From the NCBI GenBank assembly GCA_034336665.1, contig CM067589.1:764765-828764 (forward strand): a DNA stretch of 64,000 nucleotides, given 5' to 3'. Source of the DNA: Luscinia megarhynchos (Eukaryota > Chordata > Aves > Passeriformes > Turdidae). A program made the position numbers and the translations under genes. Positions 39,196 through 50,391 of this stretch are shown in pieces; within the stretch, counting starts at the first letter, position 1, and every line of letters starts with the position of its first letter. The notes under the pieces are model-generated. The model made no database searches. It was given only the letters and a program-made list of their open reading frames with translations, and was not told the DNA's origin.

Positions 39196-42100
39196 ATGGC
39201 TGCCACTGCTGCTGTCAGCCCCAGTGAATACCTGCAGCCTGCCGCCACCTCTGCCACCCAGGTGAGTCCAGGGGGGATTTTTTGGGGTGCAGGAGGAGCC
39301 AGGAGAGCAGGACAGAGCTCCTGGAACCACTCAGGGGGGGCTCATTCCCAATCCTGATCCTGGTGTTGTTCCTACTCCCACAGCTCCCACAGGGTTTGGG
39401 GTTTGAGAGAAAATCCTGGGAAGTTTTCAGGTTATCCACAGGTTTATGATGGTTTTAATCACATGAGGATGGGATTTGAAAGGTGAAGGCATTGCTGCTA
39501 AAAGCTTTAGTAGAGGAATTCATTCACAAAAAAAACTGGGAATCTAGAATGGGATCCAGGGGAGGTTTTTCCAGCCCCAGGATGGGATCCAAGGAAGATG
39601 TTCCAGCCCTGGATTGGGGATCTAGAATGGGATTTAGGGAAGATGTTCCAGCCTCAGGATGGGATCCAGGGGAGATGTTCCAGCCCCAAGCTGGGGATCT
39701 AGAATGGGATCCAGGGGAGATGTTCCAGTCCTGGAATGGGATCCAATGGGAATGTTCCAGTCCCAGGATGAGGATCTGGAATGGGATCCAGGGGAGGTGT
39801 TCTAACCCCAAACTGGGAATCTAGAATGGGATTCAGAGGAGGTTTTTCCAGCTCTGGAATGGGATCCAGGGGAGATGTTCCTGCTCTGGGTTGGGGATCT
39901 AGACTGGGATCCAGGGGAGGTTTTTCCAGCCCCAGGATGGGATCCAGAGGGAGATGTTCCAGCCCCAGGATGAAGATGTGGCATGCCCCCTCTCCCCCAG
40001 GACTCCCAGCCCTCTCCCCTGGCCCTGCTGGCAGCCACATGTAGCAAGATCGGTCCCCCCGCCGTGGAAGCCGCCGTGACGCCGCCGGCCCCTCCGCAGC
40101 CCACCCCTCGCAAGCTGGTGCCCATCAAACCCGCCCCGCTGCCCCTGGGCTCGGCCAAGAGCAGCATTGGCATCCTGTCCTCCAAGGGGAACCTCTTCCA
40201 GATCCAGGGTTCCCAGGTTGGCACCTCCTACCCCGGGGGGCAGCTGGTTTTTGCCATCCAGAACCCGACCGTGCTCAACAAAGGTTCGCGCTCCTCGCCT
40301 TCGTCGTCGTCCTCCTCTTCCTCCTCCAGCATCCAGTACCAGGCGGTGCCACAGCTGCAGCCTGGCGCTGCTCAGACCATCCAGGTGCAGCCCAACCAGA
40401 TCCAGATCATCCCAGGCACCAGCCAGGCCATCCTCACTCCATCCTCCTCCTCCTCCTCCTCCTCATCCTCGCACAAACCCGTGCCCATCAAACCGGCGCC
40501 GGCGCAGAAAGCGGCGCCGCCGACGAGCGGCGTGGTCAAACTGCCAGGGGGTGGCAATGTCACCCTAACCCTGCCTGTCAACAACCTGGTGAGCCCTGAG
40601 GGGAGTGGGCAGAGCCAGCTGGGCACGGACAGCCCCTCAAAACTGGGGAAAAAACCTCGGAAAAAAGCCACATCCCCCGGGCAGCCGGCTGCGGTGGCTG
40701 TGGCGGAGCAGGTGGAGACGGTGCTGATCGAAACCACGGCAGAGAACATCATCCAGGCTGGCAACAACCTGCTGATCGTGCAGAGCCCTGCCTCAGGGCA
40801 GCCAGCAGTGGTGCAGCAGGTGCAGGTGGTGCAGCCCAAGCAGGAGTCGCAGGTGGTGCAGATCCCGCAGCAGGCGCTGCGCGTGGTGCAGGCGGCGTCG
40901 GCCACGCTGCCCACGGTGCCGCAGAAATCCTCCCAGAACTTCCAGATCCAGGCGGCTGAGCCCACCCCCACACAGGTACAGCCCCCCAGAAATCCTCCCA
41001 AAACTGATCCAAATAGCTGAGCCCACCCCCACACAGGTACAGCCCCCAGAGACCATCCCAAACTGATCCAGGCAGCTGAGCCCATGCACACACAGGTACA
41101 GCCCCCCAGAGATCATCCCAAAACTGAGCCAAACAGCTGAGCCCACCCCCACACAGGTACAGCCCCCAGAGACCATCCCAAAACTGATCCAGGCAGCTGA
41201 GCCCACCCCCACACAGGTACAGCCCCCCAGAGACCATCCCAAAACTGATCCAGGCAGCTGAGCCCACCCCCACACAGGTACAGCCCCCAGAAATCCTCCC
41301 AAAACTGATCCAAATAGCTGAGCCCACCCACACGCAGGTACAGCCCCCCAGAGATCATCCCAAAACTGATCCAAATAGCTGAGCCCACCCCCACACAGGT
41401 ACAGCCCCCCAGAGACCATCCCAAAACTGATCCAGGCAGCTGAGCCCACCCCCACACAGGTACAGCCCCCCCAGAAATCCTCCCAAAACTGATCCAGGCA
41501 GCTGAGCCCACCCCCACACAGGTACAGCCCCCAGAGATCATCCCAAAACTGATCCAGGCAGCTGAGCCCACCCCCACACAGGTACAGCCCCCCAGAGATC
41601 ATCCCAAAACTGATCCAAATAGCTGAGCCCACCCCCACACAGGTACAGCCCCCAGAGACCATCCCAAAACTGATCCAGGCAGCTGAGCCCACCCCCCACA
41701 CAGGTACAGCCCCCCAGAGACCATCCCAAAACTGATCCAGGCAGCTGAGCCCACCCCCACACAGGTACAGCCCCCAGAAATCCTCCCAAAACTGATCCAA
41801 ATAGCTGAGCCCACCCACATGCAGGTACAGCCCCCAGAGATCATCCCAAAACTGATCCAAATAGCTGAGCCCACCCCCCACACAGGTACAGCCCCCCAGA
41901 GACCATCCCAAAACTGATCCAGGCAGCTGAGCCCACCCCCACACAGGTACAGCCCCCCAGAAATCCTCCCAAAACTGATCCAGGCAGCTGAGCCCACCCC
42001 CACACAGGTACAGCCCCCCAGAAATCCTCCCAAAACTGATCCAGGCAGCTGAGCCCACCCCCACACAGGTACAGCCCCCCAGAAATCCTCCCAAAACTGA

Positions 42101-45100
42101 GCCAAACAGCTGAGCCCACCCCCTACCCAGGTACAGCCCCCCTGGGAATCTCCTTGTTCCCCCTCAGCCAGGGGTTTTGTGGGACACACTGTGCCCCAGA
42201 AATCCCCCCAGAAATCCTCCCAAAACTTCCTGGGAATCTTCTCCTCATTGTTCCTCCAGCTCTGATCCTCACCCAGGGTTTTGTGGGACACTCTGTACCC
42301 CAGAAATCCTCCCAAAACTTCCAGATCCAGGCAGCTGAGCCCACCCCTACCCAGGTACAGCCCCCCTGGGAATCTCCTTGTTCCCCCTCAGCCAGGGTTT
42401 TGTAGGACACACTGTGCCCCAGAAATCCCCCAGAAATCCTCCCAAAACTTCCTGGGAATCTTCTCCCCGCTCTTATCCTCACCCTGGCTTTTTTGGGACA
42501 TTCCCAGTTTGGTTTAGGTGTTGCTGAGTGGATTTTCTGTGGAGGATGGGATTGCCACCATTCCCCTCTGCAGGGATTTGGGAGTTCTCTCTGCTTTTGG
42601 AGGACCTGGAGGAGCTGAAACCTCCCCAGTGCCAGAGCTGGGGCTGGGATGAGCCTGCTGGGAAGCTCCTGGCAAACAAGGGGAGGTGGGAGAGGGGTTG
42701 GTGCTGAGTCCAGGAGCTTTTTCCTTTCTCCAGGAAGCCCAGATTTAATTCCCAGTGAGCGTGGGGACAAGCTGGGATTCATTTCCACACAAGCTGTGGC
42801 TACCCCATCCCTGAAAGTCGAAACAAATTAAAACCCCTCCTTACCCAAACCATTCCTGGGCTGCATGGGCGGATCTTACCACCCCAAATTTTTCCATTCC
42901 AGATTTACTTCAAGAGCCCCTCCGGCGAGCTGCAGACCGTGCTGCTGCAGGAAGCCTCGTCCCTGCCCGTGCCACCATCCTCGGCGACATCGTGCGGCAG
43001 CCCCGCGTCGCGCAGCCCCGGCCCCGCCCGCAAACCCGCCCCTCGCAAGGAGCGGCCGCTGCCCAAAATCGCCCCGGCCGGGGGGATCCTGAGCCTGAAC
43101 GCGGCGCAGCTGGCAGCAGCTGCCCAGGCCGTGCAGACCATCAACATCAACGGCGTGCAGGTGCAGGGCGTGCCCGTCACCATCACCAACAGCGGAGGTG
43201 GGTGGTGCCCGCAGGGGGTGGGCGGCTCCTTGGGCTGCCGGAGGGTGGGGTGTGCCTAAATCGGGTTAAATCTGATCAATCCTGGTGCTGAGGGATGTCC
43301 CAGGATCAGATCAGATTGATAATTCAGATCAGATTAATAATTCAGATCAGATTTCTCGTGCTCCTTAGGGGTGTCCCTGGATCAGATCAGAATAATTTAG
43401 ATCAGATTAATAATTCAGTTCAGATCCCTCATGCTCCTGAGGGATGTCCCTGGATCAGATCAGATTGATAATTTAGATCAGATTTATAGTTCAGATCAGA
43501 TTCCTCACACTCCTGAGGGATTTCCCTGGATCAGGTCAGATTAATAATTCAGATCAGATTCCTCATGCTCCTGAGGGATGTCCCAGGATCAGATCAGAAT
43601 AATTTAGATCAGATTAATAATTCAGATCAGATTCCTTGTGCTCCTGAGAGAGGACAGGGACAGTGGGCAGCTCCTTGAGCTTCCAGAGGATGGGAAGTTC
43701 CTAAATCAGGTCAGATCCCTCATGCTTCTGAGGGATGTCCTTGGATCAGATCACATTAATAATTCAGATCACATTAATAATTCAGATCACATTAATAATT
43801 CAGATCAGATTAAATCAGATCAGATCCCTGTGCTCCTGAGGGTGACAGGGACATGGGCAGCTCCCTGAGCTTCCTGAGGATGGGATGTCCCTGGATCAGA
43901 TCAGATCAGATCAGATCCTGAGGGTTTCTGCAGTGTCAGCACTTTGTGTAGTTGCTGCAGCAAGCCAGGAGAGTTTCCCAAAATGTCCCTTGGGTGTTTC
44001 CAAGCACATCCTGGAGAGCTGTGGGTGAGCTGCAGGAAGCACCAGAGGTTTCCTGGGAGCCCAGCCCAGCTCTGTCCCCTCCTCAGCTCTGTGTCCAAAT
44101 CCTTGGGATGCCTTTTTTCCAGAGGACAAGGATCCAGCCAGGCAGAGGGGCATGGTTGTGTTCTTCCTGCAGCCACCCCTGCCATGGATCCCATTCCAGA
44201 TCCTCAGTTTGGGGCTGGAACATCATGGATCCCATTCCAGATCCCATCCAGGGCTGGAACATCTCCCCTGGATCCCATTCCAGATCCCCCAAACCAGGGC
44301 TGGAACATCATGAATCCCATCCCAGATCCCATCCTGGGCTGGAACATCATGGATCCCATTCCAGATCCCCAAACCAGGGCTGGAACATCATGGATCCCAT
44401 CCCAGATCCTCATCCCAGAGCTGGAAAATCTCCCCTGGATCCCATTCCAGATCCCATCCTGGGCTGGAACATCATGGATCCCATCCCAGATCCCCAACCC
44501 AGGGCTAGAACATCATGGATCCCATCCCAGATCCTCACCCAGGGCTGGAACATCATGGATCCCATCCCAGATCCTATCTTGGGGCTGGAACATCAGGAAT
44601 CCCATTCCAGATCCTCATCCCAGGGCTGGAAAATCTCCCCTGGATCCCATTCCAGATCCCATCCTGGGCTGGAACATCATGGATCCCATCCCAGATCCTC
44701 ACCCAGGGCTGGAAAATCTCCCCTGGATCCCATCCCAGATCCCATCCAGGGCTGGAACATCATGGATCCCATCCCAGATCCTCATCCCAGGGCTGGAACA
44801 TCATGGATCCCATTCCAGATCCTATCTTGGGGCTGGAACATTATGGATCCCATCCCAGATCCCCAATTCAGGGCTGGAACATCATGGATCCCATCCCAGA
44901 TCCTCACCCAGGGCTGGAACATCTCACCTGGATCCCATCCCAGATCCTCATCCCGGGGCTGGAACATCATGGATCCCATTCCAGATCCTATCTTGGGGCT
45001 GGAACATCATGAATCCCATTCTAGATCCCCATCCTGGGCTGGAACATCATGGATCCCATCCCAGATCCTCATCCCAGAGCTGGAAAATCTCCCCTGGATC

Positions 45101-48100
45101 CCATTCCAGATCCTCATCCCAGAGCTGGAAACTCTCCTGCATCCCCTGGGAAATGAGGAATTCTCCCAAATTCCCACCCCCCCCCGCCCCCCCCACAGCT
45201 CCAGGGATCACCATTCCAGGCAGTGATCCCCTCACTCAGGGATCTCCCCAAACCCAAACCAGCCAGACTCTGTGCTCTGATCCCAGGAATGTCACATTGA
45301 TCCCCACAAACCCTTCCCAAGGGGAGGGAGCTGTGCCTGTGGAGAGTTTTAGAGTTTTCTCTCCTTCCTGAGCCAGCCAGACCTGCTGCCTGCCGTGGGA
45401 TTTTTTTGGGGAAAAAAAAACAAACTTGGAATCTGCTCCTCCTTTCCAGGCATCAGCACAAATTTGTTCTCCCGGGATTGAGTTTTTTTCCTTTTTTTTC
45501 CTTTTTTTTCCCTTTTTTTTCCTTTTTTTTTTCTTTTTTTTTTTCCTTTTTTTTCCTTTTTTTTCCTTTTTTTTGGTGGGGGAACCATGAGTGTTTAATT
45601 AGAGATGCTAATTAACGTGGAGGGCACCAGTGAGCACCCCCGGGTGTGGTGACATTCCCACCTCCTCCCACCCCTCGGCTTGGCGCTCGCTCTGCCTGCT
45701 CTCCCTCCCTGCTGCCTCTGCTCCTCTGCTGCCAAACCCCACTTGTTCTCCTCCTCCTCCTCTTCCTCCTGCTGCTCTGGGAGCAGCCATCCCAATCCTA
45801 ATCCCAGCCCTAATCCCAATCCCAGCCCTGCTTGCTGATGCTGACCCCATCTTCTTCTTTCCAGCCCCTGTCACGGCTGCCAGGGACGCCCGAGCCTGGA
45901 GCTGCGGGGTAAGTCCCGTTTTTTTGCTCAATATATTGCACGTTTTTTCAAAGTTTCTTTTTTGTTTCCTCTTTTGAGATCATCTTTTTTTACCCCGCCC
46001 CGCTAAAAAGGGTCGAAAACAAAAATATAAAAAAACAACTTTTGAAAACTTTGAAAAACCGCACAGTATATTCAGAAAAAAGGGACTTACCAGGGAGCAG
46101 CGGGGGCTGTGCTGCATGCAGGGGATAAATTTGGGATATTCCCTGCTCCAGAGGGGTGTGGATGGATGCTGACTGCCCCTTTTCCCTCCCTCCCCAGGCC
46201 AGCAGCAGCTGACGGTGCAGAACGTGTCCGGCAACAACGTGACCATCAGCGGGCTGAGCCCCACCCAGATCCAGCTGCAGATGGAGCAGGCGCTGGCCGG
46301 GGACATCCAGCCCGGGGAGAAGAGGAGGAGGATGGCCTGCACCTGCCCCAACTGCAAGGACGGCGACAAGAGGTGAGTGCGGCCAGGGGGAAGGGCTGAT
46401 GGCGACTGGAGCCGCCTCTCATCCCCCTGGATCCGCCTCTCATCCCTCTGGATCCGCCTCTCATCCCCCTGGATCCGCCTCTCGTCCCCCTGGATCCGCC
46501 TCTCATCCCCCTGGATCCGCCTCTCATCCCTCTGGATCCTCTCCTGGCTTTCACCCTCATCCCCCTGGATCTTCTCCTGGGTTTCACCTTCATCCCTTTG
46601 GATCCTCTCCTGGGCTCACCCTCATGCCCCTGGATCCTCTCCTGCGTTTCACCCTCATCCCCATGTATCCTCTCCTGGCTTTCACCCTCATCCCTTTTGG
46701 ATCCTCTCCTGGCTTTCACCCTCATCCCCATGTATCCTCTCCTGGCTTTCACCCTCATCCCCCTGGATCCTCTCCTGCGTTTCACCCTCATCCCTTTGGA
46801 TCCTCTCCTGTGATGACCCCTCATCCCCCTGGATCCTCTCCTGTGATGACCCCTCATCCCTTTGGATCCTCTCCTGGCTTTCACCCTCATCCCTTTGGAT
46901 CCTCTCCTGGGCTCTCCCCTCATCCCCCTGGATCCTCTCCTGGGCTCACCCTCATCCCCCTGGATCCTCTCCTGGGTTTCACCCTCATCCCTTTGGATCC
47001 TCTCCTGGGCTCACCCTCATCCCCTGTATCCTCTCCTGGTTTCACCCTCATCCCCCTGGATCCTCTCCTGGCTTTCACCCTCATCCCCCTGTATCCTCTC
47101 CTGGGTTTCACCTTCATCCCCCTGGATCCTCTCCTGTGATGACCCCTCATCCCTTTGGATCCTCTCCTGGCTTTCACCTTCATCCCCCTGGATCCTCTCC
47201 TGGGCTCACCCTCATCCCTTTGGATCCTCTCCTGCGTTTCACCCTCATCCCTCTGGATCCTCTCCTGGGTTTCACCTTCATCCCTTTGGATCCTCTCCTG
47301 GGCTCTCCCCTCATCCCTTTGGATCCTCTCCTGGCTTTCACCCTCATCCCCTTGCACCCTGTCCCCTGCTGACCCCTCCTTTCCCCCTCAGGCCGGGCGA
47401 CCCGGGCAAGAAGAAGCACATCTGCCACATCCCCGAGTGCGGCCGCACGTTCCGCAAGACGTCGCTGCTGCGGGCGCACGTGCGGCTGCACACGGGCGAG
47501 CGGCCCTTCGTCTGCAACTGGGTGTTCTGCGGCAAGCGCTTCACGCGCTCCGACGAGCTGCAGCGGCACGCGCGCACCCACACAGGTCTGGGGTGTCCCC
47601 ATGGTGTCCCTGTTACCGGGGGGAACACCTAAATGGGTCTGGGGTGTCCCCACAATGTCATTGTTAGCAGGGGAGAACCCCTAAATGGGTCTGGGGTGTC
47701 CCCACGGTGTCCTTGTTACCAGGGGGAAAAACCTAAATGGGTCTGGGGTGTCCCCATTCCCAGGGGAGAACTCCTAAATGGGTCTGGGGTGTTCCCACAA
47801 TGTCATTGTTCCCAAGGGAGAACCCCTAAATGGGTTTGGGGTGTCCCCATGGTGTCCTTGTTACCGGGGGGAACACCTAAATGGGTCTGGGGTGTCCCCA
47901 TTCCCAGGGGAGAACTCCTAAATGGGTCTGGGGTGTCCCCATGGTGTCCTTGTTACCAGGGGAGAACCCCTAAATGGGTCTGGGGTGTCCCCACACAGGT
48001 CTGGGGTGTCCCCATGGTGTCCCTATTCCCAGGGGAGAACCCCTAAATGGGTCTGGGGTGTTCCCACAATGTCATTGTTACAAGGGGAGAACCCCTAAAT

Positions 48101-50391
48101 GGGTCTGGGGTGTCCCCACAATGTCCTTGTTACCAGGGGGGAAAACCTAAATGGGTCTGGGGTGTCCCCACAGTGTCCCTGTTCCCAGGGGAGAACCCCT
48201 GAACGGCTCTGGGGTGTCCCCACGGTGTCCTTCTTACCAGGGGAGAAACCTAAATGGGTCTGGGGTGTCCCCATTCCCAGGGGAGAACTCCTAAATGGGT
48301 CTGGGGTGTCCCCATTCCCAGGGGAGAACTCCTAAATGGGTCTGGGGTGTTCCCACAATGTCATTGTTAGCAGGGGAGAACCCCTGAACGGCTCTGGGGT
48401 GTCCCCACGGTGTCCTTGTTACCAGGGGAGAAACCTAAATGGGTCTGGGGTGTCCCCACACAGGTCTGGGGTGTCCCCATGGTGTCCCTGTTACCAGGGG
48501 AGAACACCTAAATGGGTCTGGGGTGTCCCCATGGTGTCCCTGTTCCCAGGGGAGAACCCCTAAATGGGTCTGGGGTGTCCCCACACAGGTCTGGGGTGTC
48601 CCCATGGTGTCCTTGTTACCAGGGGAGAACACCTAAATGGGTCTGGGGTGTCCCCATGGTGTCCTTGTTACCAGGGGGAAAACCTAAATGGGTCTGGGGT
48701 GTCCCCATGGTGTCCCTGTTCCCAGGGGAGAACCCCTAAATGGGTCTGGGGTGTCCCCATGGTGTCCCTGTTCCCAGGGGAGAACCCCTAAATGGGTCTG
48801 GGGTGTTCCCACAATGTCATTGTTACAAGGGGAGAACCCCTAAATGGGTCTGGGGTGTCCCCATGGTGTCCTTATTACCAGGGGGGAACCCCTAAATGGG
48901 TCTGGGGTGTCCCCATGGTGTCCTTGTTACCAGGGGGGAAAACCTAAATGGGTCTGGGGTGTTCCCACAATGTCTTTGTTCCCAGGGGAGAACCCCTAAA
49001 TGGGTCTGGGGTGTCCCCATGGTGTCCCTGTTACCAGGGGGAAAACCTAAATGGGTCTGGGGTGTCCCCACACAGGTCTGGGGTGTCACCATGGTGTCCT
49101 TGTTCCCAGGAGAGAACCCCTAAATGGGTCTGGGGTGTTCCCACAATGTCATTGTTCCCAGGAGAGAACCCCTAAATGGGTCTGGGGTGTTCCCACAATG
49201 TCATTGTTCCCAGGAGAGAACCCCTAAATGGGTCTGGGGTGTTCCCACAATGTCATTATTCCCAGGGGAGAACCCCTAAATGGGTCTGGGGTGTCCCCAC
49301 ACAGGTCTGGGGTGTCCCCATGGTGTCTTTGTTCCCAGGGGGAAACCCCCACACTGGCCTGAGGTGTTCCCACCGTGTCCTTGTTCCCAGGAGAGAAAAC
49401 CTAAATGGGTCTGGGGTGTCCCCACCATGTCCCCATTACCAGGGGAGAAAACCTAAATGATCTGGGGTGTCCCCACACAGGTCTGGGGTGTGCCCACAGT
49501 GTCCCAGTTCCCAGGGCAGAACCCCTAAATGGGTTTGGGATATCCCTGGAGTGTTCCCCTTCCCAGGGCAGAACGCCCAGAAAGATCTGGGGTGTCCCTG
49601 GAGTGTCCCTGTCCTGGGAATGGGATGAGGGGGTTATGGGGACAGTGTCCTGTCACCACCCCAAAAACCACAGGGATGATCTTGCACTGCCATAAATTAT
49701 TTTGGGGTTTAAGATAGTGGGGTTTTGGGGGGGTCTGTGGTGATGGAAATGTCCTGGGAATGGGATGAGGGGGTTCTGGGGGCAGGGTGGGGTCAGCACC
49801 CCAAAAATCACAGGGATGATCTTGACAGCCATAAATTATTTTGGGGTTTAAGATTCTGGGAGGAACTGGAGGATGTTGTGGGATCTCTGGTGACAGAGGT
49901 GTCATGGGAAAGGGATGGGGACATGTCCTGGAGGTGTCACCGCCCCAAAAGCCACGGGGTTGATCTTGCACTGCCATAAATTATTTTGGGGTTTAAGATA
50001 CTGGGATTTTGGGGGGTCTGTGGTGACAGAGGTTTCATGGGAATGGGATGAGGGGGTTCTGGGGGCAGGGTGGGGGTCAGCACCCCAAAAATCACAGGGA
50101 TGATCTTGGACCACCATAAGTTATTTTGGGGTTTAAGATAGTGGGAGAGACTGGAAGATTTTGTGGGGTCTCTGGTGTAATGGGAATGGGATGAGGGGGT
50201 TCTGGGGGCAGGGTGGGGTCAGCACCCCTGCAGCTGCCGCCTGGCCCTGCAGAGGTGGCAGCCCCTGAGTGTCCCCTCGTGTCCCCGCAGGTGACAAACG
50301 CTTCGAGTGCGCGCAGTGCCAGAAACGCTTCATGCGCTCCGACCACCTGACCAAGCACTACAAAACCCACCTGGTCACCAAGAACTTGTAG
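39196..50391 (+). CDS. SP2: Transcription factor Sp2 (6 coding exons)
   Basis: Coding exons: 39196-39261 (exon from 39183), 40001-40975, 42903-43197, 46198-46372, 47392-47585, 50291-50391. Phases are continuous (0,0,1,2,1), giving 601 aa (human 613). The chosen start [16 protein letters not shown] corresponds to the second Met of human Sp2, because no MSDPQTS-like extension is open here. The N-terminal half is Gln/Ser/Thr-rich ([32 protein letters not shown]). The exon after it starts [14 protein letters not shown]. The buttonhead box is [10 protein letters not shown]. Three C2H2 fingers follow: [36 protein letters not shown] (both exon 6) and [16 protein letters not shown] (exon 7), ending LVTKNL. 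Two poly-Ser runs at about residues 120-132 and 170-179, encoded by TCC repeats, are longer than in human. The exon 3 and exon 6 donors are both embedded in minisatellites. Confidence 0.96.
39540..39980. repeat. About 34-bp GGATCCAGGGGAGATGTTCC minisatellite, SP2 intron 2
   Basis: About 13 copies of AATGGGATCCAGGGGAGATG plus TTCCAGCCCCAGG, running to within 20 bases of the exon 3 acceptor. Confidence 0.95.
40925..42360 (+). repeat. 60-bp minisatellite derived from the SP2 exon 3/intron 3 junction
   Basis: The last roughly 48 coding bases of exon 3 (AAATCCTCCCAGAACTTCC through CCCACCCCCACACAG) plus the donor GTACAGCCCCCC are repeated in tandem. I count 20 further CAG|GTACAG junctions, at about 61-base spacing from 41036 to 42131, plus one at 42355. 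Most copies carry an in-frame TGA (ATAGCTGAG / GGCAGCTGAG in the shifted frame), so readthrough of the authentic donor terminates at 41018-41020. The last copy retains the exonic frame. Confidence 0.95.
42277..42354 (+). other. Candidate duplicated 78-nt SP2 exon
   Basis: Bounded by a pyrimidine-rich acceptor (CTGATCCTCACCCAG) and a donor CAG|GTACAG. The 78 nt are open in phase 0, matching both flanking exons (exon 3 ends and exon 4 begins in phase 0). It would add 26 residues, GFVGHSVP followed by [18 protein letters not shown], an exact repeat of the exon 3 C-terminal peptide. Use in transcripts is not shown. Confidence 0.4.
43270..43920. repeat. GATCAGATCAGATTAATAATTCA minisatellite, SP2 intron 4
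   Basis: GATC-rich repeats (GGATCAGATCAGAATAATTT, AATTCAGATCAGATT) interleaved with GTGCTCCTGAGGGATGTCCC. There are also two diverged copies of the sequence following the exon 4 donor (GGGCAGCTCCTTGAGCTTCC near 43657 and 43856). Confidence 0.9.
44180..45145. repeat. About 38-bp GGCTGGAACATCATGGATCCC minisatellite, SP2 intron 4
   Basis: About 25 copies of GGGCTGGAACATCATGGATC plus CCATCCCAGATCCTCACCCA, related in sequence to the 39540-39980 array. Confidence 0.95.
45485..45578. repeat. T8C2 polypyrimidine tract
   Basis: TTTTTTTTCC repeated about nine times. A generic homopolymer-type repeat in SP2 intron 4. Confidence 0.95.
45865..46090. other. Cryptic 44-nt exon-like segment joined to a long hairpin, SP2 intron 4
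   Basis: 45865-45908 lies between TTCTTTCCAG and a perfect GTAAGT donor, but its length of 44 nt would shift the frame to an early stop in exon 5. From that donor, 45909-45958 pairs with 46044-46090 (GTAAGTCCC with GGGACTTAC, then TTTTTTGCTCAATATA with TATATTCAGAAAAAA, CAAAGTTTC with GAAAACTTTG). This gives a roughly 50-base stem with an 85-base loop. Confidence 0.6.
46400..47385. repeat. About 36-bp GGATCCTCTCCTGGGTTTCACC minisatellite, SP2 intron 5
   Basis: About 28 copies of CCCTGGATCCTCTCCTGGCT plus TTCACCCTCATC. The C/T-rich plus strand extends into the polypyrimidine tract of exon 6, so that tract is effectively about 1 kb long. Confidence 0.95.
47575..49600 (+). repeat. 52-bp minisatellite derived from the SP2 exon 6/intron 6 junction
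   Basis: The unit GTCTGGGGTGTCCCCATGGT plus GTCCCTGTTACCAGGGGAGA and ACCCCTAAATGG begins at the authentic donor (ACACAG|GTCTGG at 47585/47586). Six additional copies of CCCACACAG|GTCTGGGGTG occur near 47999, 48464, 48588, 49076, 49305 and 49480. About 38 units in total. Confidence 0.95.
49610..50240. repeat. About 165-bp tandem repeat, SP2 intron 6
   Basis: Four copies of a unit containing GGGAATGGGATGAGGGGGTT, CAGCACCCCAAAAATCACAG, GGATGATCTTGCACTGCCAT and AAATTATTTTGGGGTTTAAG. It ends about 60 bases before the exon 7 acceptor. Confidence 0.95.

Noticed and set aside
45865..45908. Extra constitutive SP2 coding exon
   Set aside because: 44 nt would shift the frame and give a stop at the start of exon 5. 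Reported only as a cryptic or regulatory candidate.
46085..46105. U1 snRNA-like ACTTACCAGGGAGCAG
   Set aside because: Resembles only the first dozen bases of U1. It is explained by the inverted copy of a GTAAGT donor, and no further U1 similarity or Sm site was seen.
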